From: Streptomyces canus | GTDB taxonomy: Bacteria > Actinomycetota > Actinomycetes > Streptomycetales > Streptomycetaceae | NCBI RefSeq assembly: GCF_030815415.1 | Contig: NZ_JAUSWW010000001.1 | Location: forward strand, 8,928,001 to 8,992,000 | Reading direction: 5' to 3' | DNA length: 64,000 nt | Part shown: positions 8,290-16,494 of the stretch, in pieces | How the letters are laid out: the number at the start of each line of letters is the position of its first letter | Numbering within the stretch: the first letter of the stretch is position 1 | Notes under the pieces: model-generated | The model's input: only the letters and a program-made list of their open reading frames with translations | Told to the model about the DNA's origin: nothing | The model's database searches: none | Program-made: the position numbers and the translations under genes

Positions 8290-11200
8290 GAGCGTGAGGC
8301 GGTACGTCGTCCTCCGTGACCCGTCCTCACTGGTCACGGTGACCACGGCGCGCTCACGGCTCCGCTCGACGTCGACCGTCGCGTAGGGGTCGCGGGCCGT
8401 CGCCGTGACCACGGCGTGGTGGGGATCGGCGGTCCGGACCCGGTAGTCGGTCGTGCCGGGGGCGAAGTCCGCGACCGGCACGCCGGCCACCTCGATCGAC
8501 GCGGCGGCCGCGGCCGAGGAGACGCCGGGAGCCTTGGCGTACACCTCGACCTCGCTCATCGTGAGGTAACCGCCGGACCGGGCGGTCATGACCAGCCGCA
8601 CCCCGGTCGCCGGGCCCGCCTGGATCGGTACGCCGACCACGGGCGTGCCCTCGGTCCCGACCGTGATCTCCTCGCTCGCGTCGACCCAGGCGCCGTCCGC
8701 CGCGCCGCGCACCTGCGCCTTGAGGCTCGCGGGGAAGGAGGCGTTGCTCCCGTCCCGGTAGAAGTGCGCCACGACCCGGTCGAGGTCGCGTGGCGTCGGG
8801 AGGGTGAAGGTGATCGTGTCGGACGGGTTCTTGGTGCCGGACCGCCAGTTGGACCAGCCCTTGTCGGAGGTGTCGCCGTTGCGCAGGCGTTCGGCGGAGT
8901 AGCCGCTCTCGGTGTACGTGGCCGCGACCGAGACGCCGGAGTCCGAGGCGATGTCGGTCTGCGTCGGCTCGGTGACCTGTACGCGGACCGACGCGTCGAC
9001 CGTGCTGCCGTCCACCACTCGTGCGGCCCCGCGCAGGGTCACCACTCCGGTCTCGGCGAACGCGCCCTCGGGGGCCGCGTCCCAGGTCACCGGAAGGTCG
9101 GTGCGTCCGCCGTGCGCGCCGACGCCGGCGACCGTGTCCGGCAGGCCGGGGCTGCCGCCGACGTAGGTCTTGGCGCGGCCGGGCACCGTCGAGGCGATGG
9201 TGTCGACGGTGACGACCGCCTCGGCGCGGATCTTCCGGCCGAGCGGATCGGTCGCGGTGCCCTTGACCCGTACCGTGCCCGGATCGGCCCACGCGTCGTC
9301 CGACGGCGGGTCCCAGACGACCGGCAGCGCGCCACGGGCGCCGTCCCGGTAGACCGGGGTCACCGTCTCCGGGAGCGCCGGTGTCCGGCCGGGCACGGTG
9401 AACACCTCGGCCTTCTCGGTGCGCAGTACGGTCTCGTCGCTCACCGTCCAGCGCTGGTTCGCCGCCGAGGTCGGGGTGTACGTGGACACCTTGGCGCCGT
9501 CCGCCGACGACTGCCCGCCGACGTCGAGCAGCCGGCCCGTGGCGGCGTTGACGAACGTCCACGTGTCGTCGCCGGTCGTCGACAGGATCCACTGCGCGGC
9601 GGCGCTGTCCGACGGATCTTCCAGAACGGCCTGGTTCTCGCGTACGGCGAGCTGCTTGCCGCTGGTGGCGCTGGTGAGGGCGTAGCGCTCGCGATGGTCG
9701 GTGCCGGGCGTCAACTGGCGTACGGACCAGAGCTGTCGGGCGCTGCTCGTGTCGTTCGTGCGGATGACGACGCCGGTGCCGTCGTCCGACGGGGCGAGCG
9801 ACTTGCCGCTCTGTGCGCCCTTGAGCCGGTAGACATGGCCGCTCTGGACGAGCGCGGCGTCCTTCGCGACGCCGCTGACGCCCTTGACGAGGAAGCTGGT
9901 GACGGACTTCGCGGGGACGGTGAGGGTGGCCGTCCGGTCGGTGACGCGGACCGGGGCGCCCTGGACGAGGGCGCCGTCCGTGCTGGTCACCACGGGGGTG
10001 ACGGTGGCGCCTCGGGTGACCTTGCCGAAGCGGGACAGGTCGAGGGTCACGGATCGGGCGGTCGTGCCGCCGTTGACGTGCACCACGGTCGCGGAGCGGC
10101 CGGACTTGGCGACGGCGGCGACGCTGGAGGCGTCGTCGACCTTCACGAAGCGGTCGCCGGGGCGGATGTAGTGGGTGAAGTTCCGGATGGTGTGGAACTT
10201 CGAGTTGGCCCGGATCGGGCAGCTCTCCAGGGTGTCCTCGGCGGTGCAGTTGAACGGGACATGGATGCTGCCCCAGTTCTTGCCGGCGGCGGCCTGCGGG
10301 ACGGAGTCCTCGACGGGCTGCCAGAACACCCAGGCGGAGGGCTCCAGTTCACGCATGTCGTCGACCATGCGGGTGGCGATGCCGAGGCCCGGCTCCATGC
10401 TGGTGAAGTCGGTGCCGGTGCCCCAGGTGCCCTCGACCTCGCTCATCCACAGCTTCTTGTCCGCGCCCTTGGCGATGTCGCGGGCGCTGGTGCGCTGGCC
10501 GGTGCCGTAGGTGTGCACGTTGAGCTGGTCGACGGCGGCCCGGGCCTCGGCGGTGTAGGCGTTCCAGTTCGTCGTGAAGATGCCGGGGTTGGTCTCGTCC
10601 ATCGCGGAGACCTCGGCCTTGGTCGTCGCGCCCGCGAGGGCCTGGTCCAGGGCGAGGATCACCTTCTGCTGGAGGGCGGGCCCGGCGTGCGCGCCTTCCT
10701 GCCGGCCGCCCGTGGGCTGCCCGTCGGCGCCCAACCGGGTGCCCCAGTAGGAGGTGTTGGGTTCGTTGAGCGGGTCGATGGTGTCGAAGGTGATGCCGTG
10801 TTCCTTCTCCATCTCCTCACTCACACGGACGAGGTAGGCGGCGAAGTCGTCGACGCGGTCGGCGCGGATCTGGTCGGCGCCGGCGTCGAAGCCGCCGGAG
10901 ACGTACCCGCTGACCGTCTGGAACCAGGGCGGCGAGTTGCTGAACGCCTCCCACTTGGTGACCTTGTCCTTGACCTGGTCCACCCACCACCGCTGGTTCG
11001 CGTCGGCGTTCCAGTCCCAGTGGTCCGCGTTGTCCGGGTCCCACCAGTCCATGTCCGTCCGGGTGGTGCCCTCGGGCGCCTTCCAGAAGCCCTCCATGGT
11101 CGCGCCGGCCTTCATGTAGTCCTTGCGGACGTCCGGGGCGTTGCCGCCACCGATGTTGTAGCGCGCGATGTTCAGGGCCAGCCCGTCCTCGCCGAACAGC

Positions 11201-11445
11201 ATGTCGACGACCTGTCTTCGGATCGGCTCCGGATAGCCGCCCGTGGCATTGGCGAACCAGACGAGACTCGTCCCCCAGCCCTCGAACTCCTGCTGCTGGT
11301 ACGAGGGATCGACCCGCACCGTCACCGAGCTGAGGGGTGCCGCCGTGTCCGCGGCGGGGGCGGGGGCGGCGGTGACGAGTCCTGCGGCGAGCGTGAGGGG
11401 GATGACCGGCGTCAAGACCCGGACGATGCGGCGTCGGCTGGACAC
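8278..11445 (-). CDS. Secreted GH30-type endo-beta-1,6-galactanase with ricin-like and discoidin domains
   Basis: A large secreted enzyme of 1055 residues. After a signal peptide (cleavage near APAPAADTA) comes a GH30 TIM barrel with EFEGWGTSLVWFANATGG; the acid/base Glu is in DPLNEPNTSYWG (about residue 228) and the nucleophile in KLWMSEVEGTWG (about 336). It resembles endo-beta-1,6-galactanases that cut type II arabinogalactan side chains. Downstream are a ricin-type beta-trefoil (about 540-670), Ig-like repeats, an F5/8-type-C/CBM32-like module (about 845-980) and a C-terminal cadherin-like beta domain. I choose GTG at 11445 because GGAAGGGAG precedes it; a TTG 54 bases upstream is also open. 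Likely supplies oligosaccharides to the adjacent ABC system. Confidence 0.85.
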   Translation of the reverse strand: MSSRRRIVRVLTPVIPLTLAAGLVTAAPAPAADTAAPLSSVTVRVDPSYQQQEFEGWGTSLVWFANATGGYPEPIRRQVVDMLFGEDGLALNIARYNIGGGNAPDVRKDYMKAGATMEGFWKAPEGTTRTDMDWWDPDNADHWDWNADANQRWWVDQVKDKVTKWEAFSNSPPWFQTVSGYVSGGFDAGADQIRADRVDDFAAYLVRVSEEMEKEHGITFDTIDPLNEPNTSYWGTRLGADGQPTGGRQEGAHAGPALQQKVILALDQALAGATTKAEVSAMDETNPGIFTTNWNAYTAEARAAVDQLNVHTYGTGQRTSARDIAKGADKKLWMSEVEGTWGTGTDFTSMEPGLGIATRMVDDMRELEPSAWVFWQPVEDSVPQAAAGKNWGSIHVPFNCTAEDTLESCPIRANSKFHTIRNFTHYIRPGDRFVKVDDASSVAAVAKSGRSATVVHVNGGTTARSVTLDLSRFGKVTRGATVTPVVTSTDGALVQGAPVRVTDRTATLTVPAKSVTSFLVKGVSGVAKDAALVQSGHVYRLKGAQSGKSLAPSDDGTGVVIRTNDTSSARQLWSVRQLTPGTDHRERYALTSATSGKQLAVRENQAVLEDPSDSAAAQWILSTTGDDTWTFVNAATGRLLDVGGQSSADGAKVSTYTPTSAANQRWTVSDETVLRTEKAEVFTVPGRTPALPETVTPVYRDGARGALPVVWDPPSDDAWADPGTVRVKGTATDPLGRKIRAEAVVTVDTIASTVPGRAKTYVGGSPGLPDTVAGVGAHGGRTDLPVTWDAAPEGAFAETGVVTLRGAARVVDGSTVDASVRVQVTEPTQTDIASDSGVSVAATYTESGYSAERLRNGDTSDKGWSNWRSGTKNPSDTITFTLPTPRDLDRVVAHFYRDGSNASFPASLKAQVRGAADGAWVDASEEITVGTEGTPVVGVPIQAGPATGVRLVMTARSGGYLTMSEVEVYAKAPGVSSAAAAASIEVAGVPVADFAPGTTDYRVRTADPHHAVVTATARDPYATVDVERSRERAVVTVTSEDGSRRTTYRLTLLRR

Positions 11446-11597
11446 GGAGCTCCCTTCCGGAGCGCGGAGAGGCACAAGCGCGAAGAGGAACAGAATCAAC
11501 CAGAAGCGATCAGGCTCAAGGCATGCTCATCGACGAAAATGAACACGTCAAGACACCGCGCATGCCGGGCACTCATCAGGTCAAGCGTCCCGGACTA

Positions 11598-11626
11598 TTG
11601 ACTCGCAACTCGCCAGTAGCCATTCT
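11598..11626 (+). promoter_or_regulatory. Possible promoter of the M19-like gene
   Basis: TTGACT (11598-11603), a 17-base spacer and CATTCT (11621-11626) lie about 65 bases before the chosen start. The -10 is a weak match, so this is a suggestion only. Confidence 0.3.
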
Positions 11627-11692
11627 CGTCGAACAGATTGCGCCGGTCATGACAAACTCATGGGGCGCCGACCGAGGGGCGTGGTATCGACC

Positions 11693-13747
11693 ATGACTCG
11701 ATGTTCGTATCGCAGGCGCAAAGACGTGACCGTCGTGTCGCTGCTCCTCTTCGTCCTGGCCATCGCCCTCGGCCCCACGCCGAGTTCGGCGGCCGCGAGC
11801 GACTGGTGGAACCCGAGCGCGCGTCCCACGCCGGACTCCCAGGTCAACGTCACCGGCGAGCCGTTCACCGGCACCAACTCCGCAGGTGAGGTACGCGGGT
11901 TCGTCGACGCGCACAACCACCTGTTCTCCAACGAGGCCTTCGGCGGCCGGCTGATCTGCGGCAAGGTGTTCTCCACCGCGGGCGTCGCCGACGCGCTCAA
12001 GGACTGCCCCGAGCACTACCCGGACGGCACCCTCGCGATCTTCGACTACATCACCCACGGCGGCGACGGCAAGCACGACCCGGTCGGCTGGCCGACCTTC
12101 AAGGACTGGCCGGCGTACGACTCGATGACCCATCAGGCCAACTACTACGCCTGGATCGAGCGCGCCTGGCGCGGCGGGCAGCGGGTGCTGGTCAACGACC
12201 TCGTCACCAACGGCGTGATCTGCTCCGTCTACCCGTTCAAGGACCGCAGTTGTGACGAGATGACCTCGATCAGGCTGCAGGCCAAGCTGACTTACCAGCT
12301 CCAGGACTACGTCGACGCGATGTACGGCGGCGCGGGCAAGGGCTGGTTCCGGATCGTCACCGACACCGCGCAGGCCCGCAAGGTCATCCAGCAGGGCAAA
12401 CTCGCCGTGATCCTGGGCGTCGAGACCTCCGAGCCGTTCGGCTGCAAGCAGATCCTCGACATCGCGCAGTGCAGCAAGGCGGACATCGACAAGGGGCTCG
12501 ACGAGCTCTACGACCTCGGTGTGCGCAGCATGTTCCTGTGCCACAAGCTCGACAACGCCCTGTGCGGCGTCCGCTTCGACGAGGGCGGCCTCGGAACGGC
12601 CATCAACGTGGGCCAGTTCCTGTCGACCGGCACCTTCTGGAAGACCGAGAAGTGCACGGGCCCCCAGCACGACAACCCCATCGGAACGGCCGCGTCCGAC
12701 GCGGAGGCGGACCTGCCGGCGGGCACCGAAGTACCGGAGTACGACGAGAACGCCCAGTGCAACGTCCGCGGGCTCACCGACCTCGGTGAGTACGCCGTCC
12801 AGGGCATGATGAAACGCAAGATGATGCTCGAGATCGACCACATGAGCGTCAAGGCGACCGGCCAGGTCCTCGACATGTTCGAGGCCGCCTCCTACCCGGG
12901 CGTGCTCTCCTCGCACAGCTGGATGGACCTCAACTGGACCGAGCGGGTCTACTCCCTCGGCGGTTTCGTCGCCCAGTACATGCACGGCTCCGAGGGCTTC
13001 AGCACCGAGGCGAAGCGGACCGACGCGCTGCGCGCCAAGTACAACGTCGGCTACGGCTACGGCACCGACTTCAACGGCATCGGCGACCATCCCGCCCCGC
13101 GCGGCGCGGGCGCCACGAACAAGGTGACGTACCCCTTCAAGAGCGTCGACGGCGGCTCCGTCATCGACAAGCAGACCGTCGGCTCGCGCACCTTCGACTT
13201 CAACACGGACGGCGGCGCCAACGTCGGCCTGATCCCGGACTGGATCGAGGACATCCGGCACGTCGGCGGCCAGGACGTGGTCGACGACCTGTTCCGCGGT
13301 GCCGAGTCCTACCTCGACACCTGGGGCGCCTCGGAGCAGCATCAGGCCGGCGTCAACCTGGCCAAGGGGCGTACCACGACCGCGAGTTCGTCCGAGTCCA
13401 ACCCGTTCACCAGCTATCAGCCGGGGCGGGCCGTGGACGGTGACGGCGACAGCCGCTGGGCCAGTGACTGGAGCGATGACCAGTGGTGGCAGGTCGACCT
13501 CGGCTCCACCAACCTGGTCTCGCGCGTGACGCTCGACTGGGAGCGCGCGTACGGGAAGGCGTATCGCATCGAACTCTCCACGGACGGCACCAACTGGCAG
13601 ACCGCCTGGTCCACCACCTCCGGCGACGGCGGCCTGGACACGGCCAAGTTCACCGGCACACCGGCCCGCTATGTTCGTGTCCACGGCCTCGACCGCGGCA
13701 CCGACTGGGGATACTCGCTCCACGAGGTCGGCGTGAACAGCGCCTGA
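11693..13747 (+). CDS. Secreted M19 dipeptidase-like amidohydrolase with C-terminal carbohydrate-binding module
   Basis: A 684-residue secreted protein of uncertain function. A short Arg/Lys start and one hydrophobic segment form a signal peptide. The central part has the metal-binding pattern of renal-dipeptidase (M19) amidohydrolases: HxH in FVDAHNHLF (about residues 74-76), EIDHMSVKATG, LSSHSW and GYGTDFNGIGDHP. It is longer than a normal M19 enzyme and contains many Cys. The last ~130 residues are an F5/8-type-C (CBM32-like) module (TASSSESNPFTSYQPGRAVDG; DQWWQVDLG). A dipeptidase, lactonase or other hydrolase is possible; the sugar-binding tail points to a carbohydrate or cell-wall context. 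ATG 11660 is an alternative start; 11693 is preferred because of GAGGGGC upstream. A TetR gene follows 20 bases later. Confidence 0.75.
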   Translation: MTRCSYRRRKDVTVVSLLLFVLAIALGPTPSSAAASDWWNPSARPTPDSQVNVTGEPFTGTNSAGEVRGFVDAHNHLFSNEAFGGRLICGKVFSTAGVADALKDCPEHYPDGTLAIFDYITHGGDGKHDPVGWPTFKDWPAYDSMTHQANYYAWIERAWRGGQRVLVNDLVTNGVICSVYPFKDRSCDEMTSIRLQAKLTYQLQDYVDAMYGGAGKGWFRIVTDTAQARKVIQQGKLAVILGVETSEPFGCKQILDIAQCSKADIDKGLDELYDLGVRSMFLCHKLDNALCGVRFDEGGLGTAINVGQFLSTGTFWKTEKCTGPQHDNPIGTAASDAEADLPAGTEVPEYDENAQCNVRGLTDLGEYAVQGMMKRKMMLEIDHMSVKATGQVLDMFEAASYPGVLSSHSWMDLNWTERVYSLGGFVAQYMHGSEGFSTEAKRTDALRAKYNVGYGYGTDFNGIGDHPAPRGAGATNKVTYPFKSVDGGSVIDKQTVGSRTFDFNTDGGANVGLIPDWIEDIRHVGGQDVVDDLFRGAESYLDTWGASEQHQAGVNLAKGRTTTASSSESNPFTSYQPGRAVDGDGDSRWASDWSDDQWWQVDLGSTNLVSRVTLDWERAYGKAYRIELSTDGTNWQTAWSTTSGDGGLDTAKFTGTPARYVRVHGLDRGTDWGYSLHEVGVNSA

Positions 13748-13767
13748 CGAGCACGGGGGAGCCGCAC

Positions 13768-14367
13768 ATGGCACGGATGCCGTCCACCGAACGGCGTCGG
13801 CAGCTGACGGAAGCGGCGATCAGGGCGATGGCCCGGGACGGCGTGGCCAAGACCACGACCCGGTCCATCGCCGCCGAGGCGGGCGTCTCCCTGAGCGTCT
13901 TCCACTACTGCTTCGACTCCAAGCAGGAACTGATCGAGTCCGTCATCACCACCATCACCGACCACTACGTGATCATCGTGAAGGAGGCGCTCAAGCCCCG
14001 GGAGACCCTCGAGGAAACCGTCCGGGCCGGTTTCCAGGCGTACTGGGACCATGTGCGCGCCCACCCCGACGAGCACATGCTGACCTACGAACTCACCCAG
14101 TACGCCCTGCGCGAGCCGGGGTTCGAGCAGCTGGCGCGGCGGCAGTACGAACTGTACGGCGAGCTCTACACCGAGCTCATCGAGCAGCTGTGCCAGGACA
14201 TCGACTTCCGGCTCCGGGTGCCCGTCTCCGCGTTGGCCCGCTATCTGGCCGCCATGACCGACGGGCTCACCCTCAACTACCTGGTACTCGGCGACGAGGG
14301 TGCCTGGACCGACATCCTCGACACCGTCACCGCCCACATCGCGGGGCTGGTGTCGGCGGAGGACTAG
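13768..14367 (+). CDS. TetR-family transcriptional regulator
   Basis: A 199-residue regulator with a TetR DNA-binding domain at residues ~10-55 (RAMARDGVAKTTTRSIAAEAGVSLSVFHYCFDSKQELIESV) and an all-helical ligand domain. ATG start after CGGGGGAG. It begins 20 bases after the M19-like gene and is probably co-transcribed with it. The 3' end overlaps the convergent Tat-exported protein by 4 bases. Its target cannot be read from the sequence; no clear palindrome lies between it and its neighbours. Confidence 0.9.
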   Translation: MARMPSTERRRQLTEAAIRAMARDGVAKTTTRSIAAEAGVSLSVFHYCFDSKQELIESVITTITDHYVIIVKEALKPRETLEETVRAGFQAYWDHVRAHPDEHMLTYELTQYALREPGFEQLARRQYELYGELYTELIEQLCQDIDFRLRVPVSALARYLAAMTDGLTLNYLVLGDEGAWTDILDTVTAHIAGLVSAED

Positions 14368-15743
14368 GCCGTGAGCGGGTTGGACCTCGCGGCGGCCAGC
14401 AGGTACCAGGCGGTGGCGCCGGTGTGCAGGTACGGGTAGTAGCCGAACCCGAAACCGGTGTCGAGCGGGCTGCTCGCCGACACGACCCCGGACCTGGCGG
14501 CCACGGCCTCGCCGCCGAAGGTCTGGCCGGCGCCCAGCAGGTCCTGGGCCCGTTCGATGGAGGCGATCAGGCGCCGGGCGCGCCTCTCGTCACCGGCGTC
14601 CTGGCGGTGGCGCAGGGCGAGCGCCAGATGGGCCGTGCCCTCGAACCACACTCCGTTGCGGTCCGGCCTGGGCTGGCCGTCGGCGATCGGGGCGCTCTCG
14701 TTCGCCAGCAGGCTCGCCGAGCTGAAGGTGACGCCCTCGTACGACTGGCCCGCGGGGACCGTGCTGTTGGGGCGCTCGGGCGTGTCCAGCACGGCCAGTT
14801 CGGTGGCGGCCCAGTCCAACGAGCGGCCGTACACCGGGGAGTTGAGCGCGAGGTGCGTCCAGGTCTGGGTGTCCTCGGGGATCGGCGACCTGTTGATCGT
14901 CGCTCCGTCGTTGGTGCCGGTGTAGAAGAAGCCCCCGTCCGGCTCCCACATCTTCTTGACGAACGCCCCGGCGACCGCACGCCGTTCGCGCCACACCCGG
15001 TCCCCGGTGAGCCGGGCGAGCTGACCGAACAGGCCTATCAGGTCGGTGTTGTGCTCGGTCGAGGTGAACGGCAGCTTCTTGTTCGCCCCGTCGACCCCGA
15101 ACTTGAAACCGCCGAGCGGTTCGTCGGTGCGGCCGGTGCGGTCGATCCACTCGCCGATTCGCACGGCACCGGCGAGGAAGCGGCGCTCCCCGGTCCGCCG
15201 GGCCAGCGCGGCGAGGGCGATGCCGGCCCAGGCCATGTCGCCCACGGCGGTACCGGTGAAGCCGAACTGCCAACCCACGTTGGCCTTTCCGTCCGCCCGC
15301 ACGAACCCGTCGGGCTGGGGGGTGCCGTCGTAGAAGGTGTACGGGCCCACGTTGTAGGCCTGACGGAGCCGGCCGTCGTCGTGGTCGGGGTCGTTGGCCT
15401 GTGCGTAGAGAAGAGCGTCGCCGAGTGTTGCCGCGCGGGATCTGCCGGCCTTGGTGTCGCAGGCCAGATTCGCCAGGATCGCGAGGGCGTTGTCATAGGT
15501 GAACGCCGTGCTGAACAGGCCGGCCTGGTCGGTGTAGCTCTGGGCGAGGCGGATCGTGCCGTGGTCCGGGTAGGCGTCCATGGCGGCGGCGAGGAAGGCC
15601 TGGGCCCGGCTCCGGGCGGAGGCCTGAGCCCGGTCCGCCGCGCGGGCGGTGCCCGAACCGGCGGCGAGGAGGGCCGCGGCTCCGAGTCCGGTTCCGATGA
15701 GTGCGCGGCGATTGAACGCGGGGCGGCCTTGGCTGCCGGTCAT
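14364..15743 (-). CDS. Tat-exported six-hairpin glycosidase-like protein
   Basis: This 459-residue protein begins with a twin-arginine signal (NRRALIGTGLGAAALLAAGSGTARA) and is then mostly alpha-helical with repeated helix pairs such as YTDQAGLFSTAFTYDNALAILANLA and WFEGTAHLALALRHR, the look of an (alpha/alpha)6 barrel. Proteins of this type in Streptomyces are annotated as Tat pathway signal proteins or putative glycosidases. No catalytic residue can be named with confidence. Start ATG follows GAGGAGACCC. A perfect 14-base palindrome, TGAGAGCGCTCTCA, lies 33 bases upstream, so expression is probably under a LacI-type regulator encoded elsewhere. Confidence 0.78.
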   Translation of the reverse strand: MTGSQGRPAFNRRALIGTGLGAAALLAAGSGTARAADRAQASARSRAQAFLAAAMDAYPDHGTIRLAQSYTDQAGLFSTAFTYDNALAILANLACDTKAGRSRAATLGDALLYAQANDPDHDDGRLRQAYNVGPYTFYDGTPQPDGFVRADGKANVGWQFGFTGTAVGDMAWAGIALAALARRTGERRFLAGAVRIGEWIDRTGRTDEPLGGFKFGVDGANKKLPFTSTEHNTDLIGLFGQLARLTGDRVWRERRAVAGAFVKKMWEPDGGFFYTGTNDGATINRSPIPEDTQTWTHLALNSPVYGRSLDWAATELAVLDTPERPNSTVPAGQSYEGVTFSSASLLANESAPIADGQPRPDRNGVWFEGTAHLALALRHRQDAGDERRARRLIASIERAQDLLGAGQTFGGEAVAARSGVVSASSPLDTGFGFGYYPYLHTGATAWYLLAAARSNPLTA

Positions 15744-15775
15744 GGGTCTCCTCGAATCGAAGCGGCGAGCGCGTG

Positions 15776-15789
15776 TGAGAGCGCTCTCA
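15776..15789. promoter_or_regulatory. LacI-family-type operator palindrome
   Basis: TGAGAGCGCTCTCA is a perfect 14-base palindrome with the central CG typical of LacI-family sites. It lies upstream of the minus-strand gene starting at 15743. No LacI gene is adjacent. Confidence 0.6.
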
Positions 15790-15951
15790 GGAGTGCGCGC
15801 TCATTCTGCTGTCGCCTCCGGACCGGGTCAACGGCTGGGAGAGGTGGAGCAGTTGGGGCGTCAGCTCCAAGGGCGCAGACCAGCCCGGCACCCAGGACTT
15901 CGGCACGGCTGTACGCTCCAGGAGCCCACCGGCCGCTGAAAGGGGTCTTCC

Positions 15952-16494
15952 ATGACGACGATCGCGGTGACCGGGCACATCGACCTCACGGCGGAGACCT
16001 CCGTCCTGGTGCGCGCGGCCCTGGACGAACTCCTGCGGCGTCACGCCGGCGACGGAGAGCTGGTCGGGGTCTCCTGTCTCGCCAGGGGCGCCGACTGTGC
16101 GTTCGCGGAGGCCGTGCTCGCCGCCGGTGGACGACTGGCCGTCGTCATCCCCTCCCGGGACTACCGCCGCGCCCGGGTGCGGCCCGACCACGCCCCCGTG
16201 TTCGACCGCCTGGTCGAGGCCGCCGAGGACGTGGTCGTCCTGCCGATCGAGACCGCCGGCCGACAGGCCTACGAGGCGGCGAACAGCGTTCTCGTCGAAC
16301 GCGCCGACCGGCTCGTGGCCGTATGGGACGGCACTGAGCCCACCGGCACAGGCGGCGGCACCGCCGACACGGTGCTCGAGGCCCGGGCGGCGGGCGTCCC
16401 CGTCGACGTGGTGTGGCCCGACGGAGCCGCCCGCACCCGCCGGGAGCGCCGCGAGGGCGCCGCCGACGGGGGTGCCGGGATCAGACCGCCGTAG
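15952..16494 (+). CDS. SLOG/Rossmann-fold nucleotide-binding protein (unknown role)
   Basis: A 180-residue cytoplasmic protein. It starts with a strand-turn TTIAVTGHIDLT, continues with VGVSCLARGADCAFAEAVLAAGGRLAVVIP, and ends in GGGTADTVLEARAAGVPVDVVW. This pattern resembles the SLOG superfamily (DprA, LOG, TIR-linked sensors), where the Gly-rich end binds a nucleotide or nucleotide-derived ligand. It could bind or hydrolyse such a ligand; no catalytic residue is certain. ATG start follows AAAGGGG. The 3' end overlaps the convergent GAPDH gene by 14 bases. It seems to be a single-gene unit. Confidence 0.7.
   Translation: MTTIAVTGHIDLTAETSVLVRAALDELLRRHAGDGELVGVSCLARGADCAFAEAVLAAGGRLAVVIPSRDYRRARVRPDHAPVFDRLVEAAEDVVVLPIETAGRQAYEAANSVLVERADRLVAVWDGTEPTGTGGGTADTVLEARAAGVPVDVVWPDGAARTRRERREGAADGGAGIRPP

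Noticed and set aside
8416..11601. 1061-codon plus-strand frame opposite the GH30 gene
   Set aside because: It only mirrors the GH30 gene; the residue mix is the usual GC-rich antisense pattern and no motif is present.
11576..13774. 732-codon minus-strand frame opposite the M19-like gene
   Set aside because: Antisense shadow; no ribosome site or recognisable domain, while the plus strand has signal peptide and conserved motifs.
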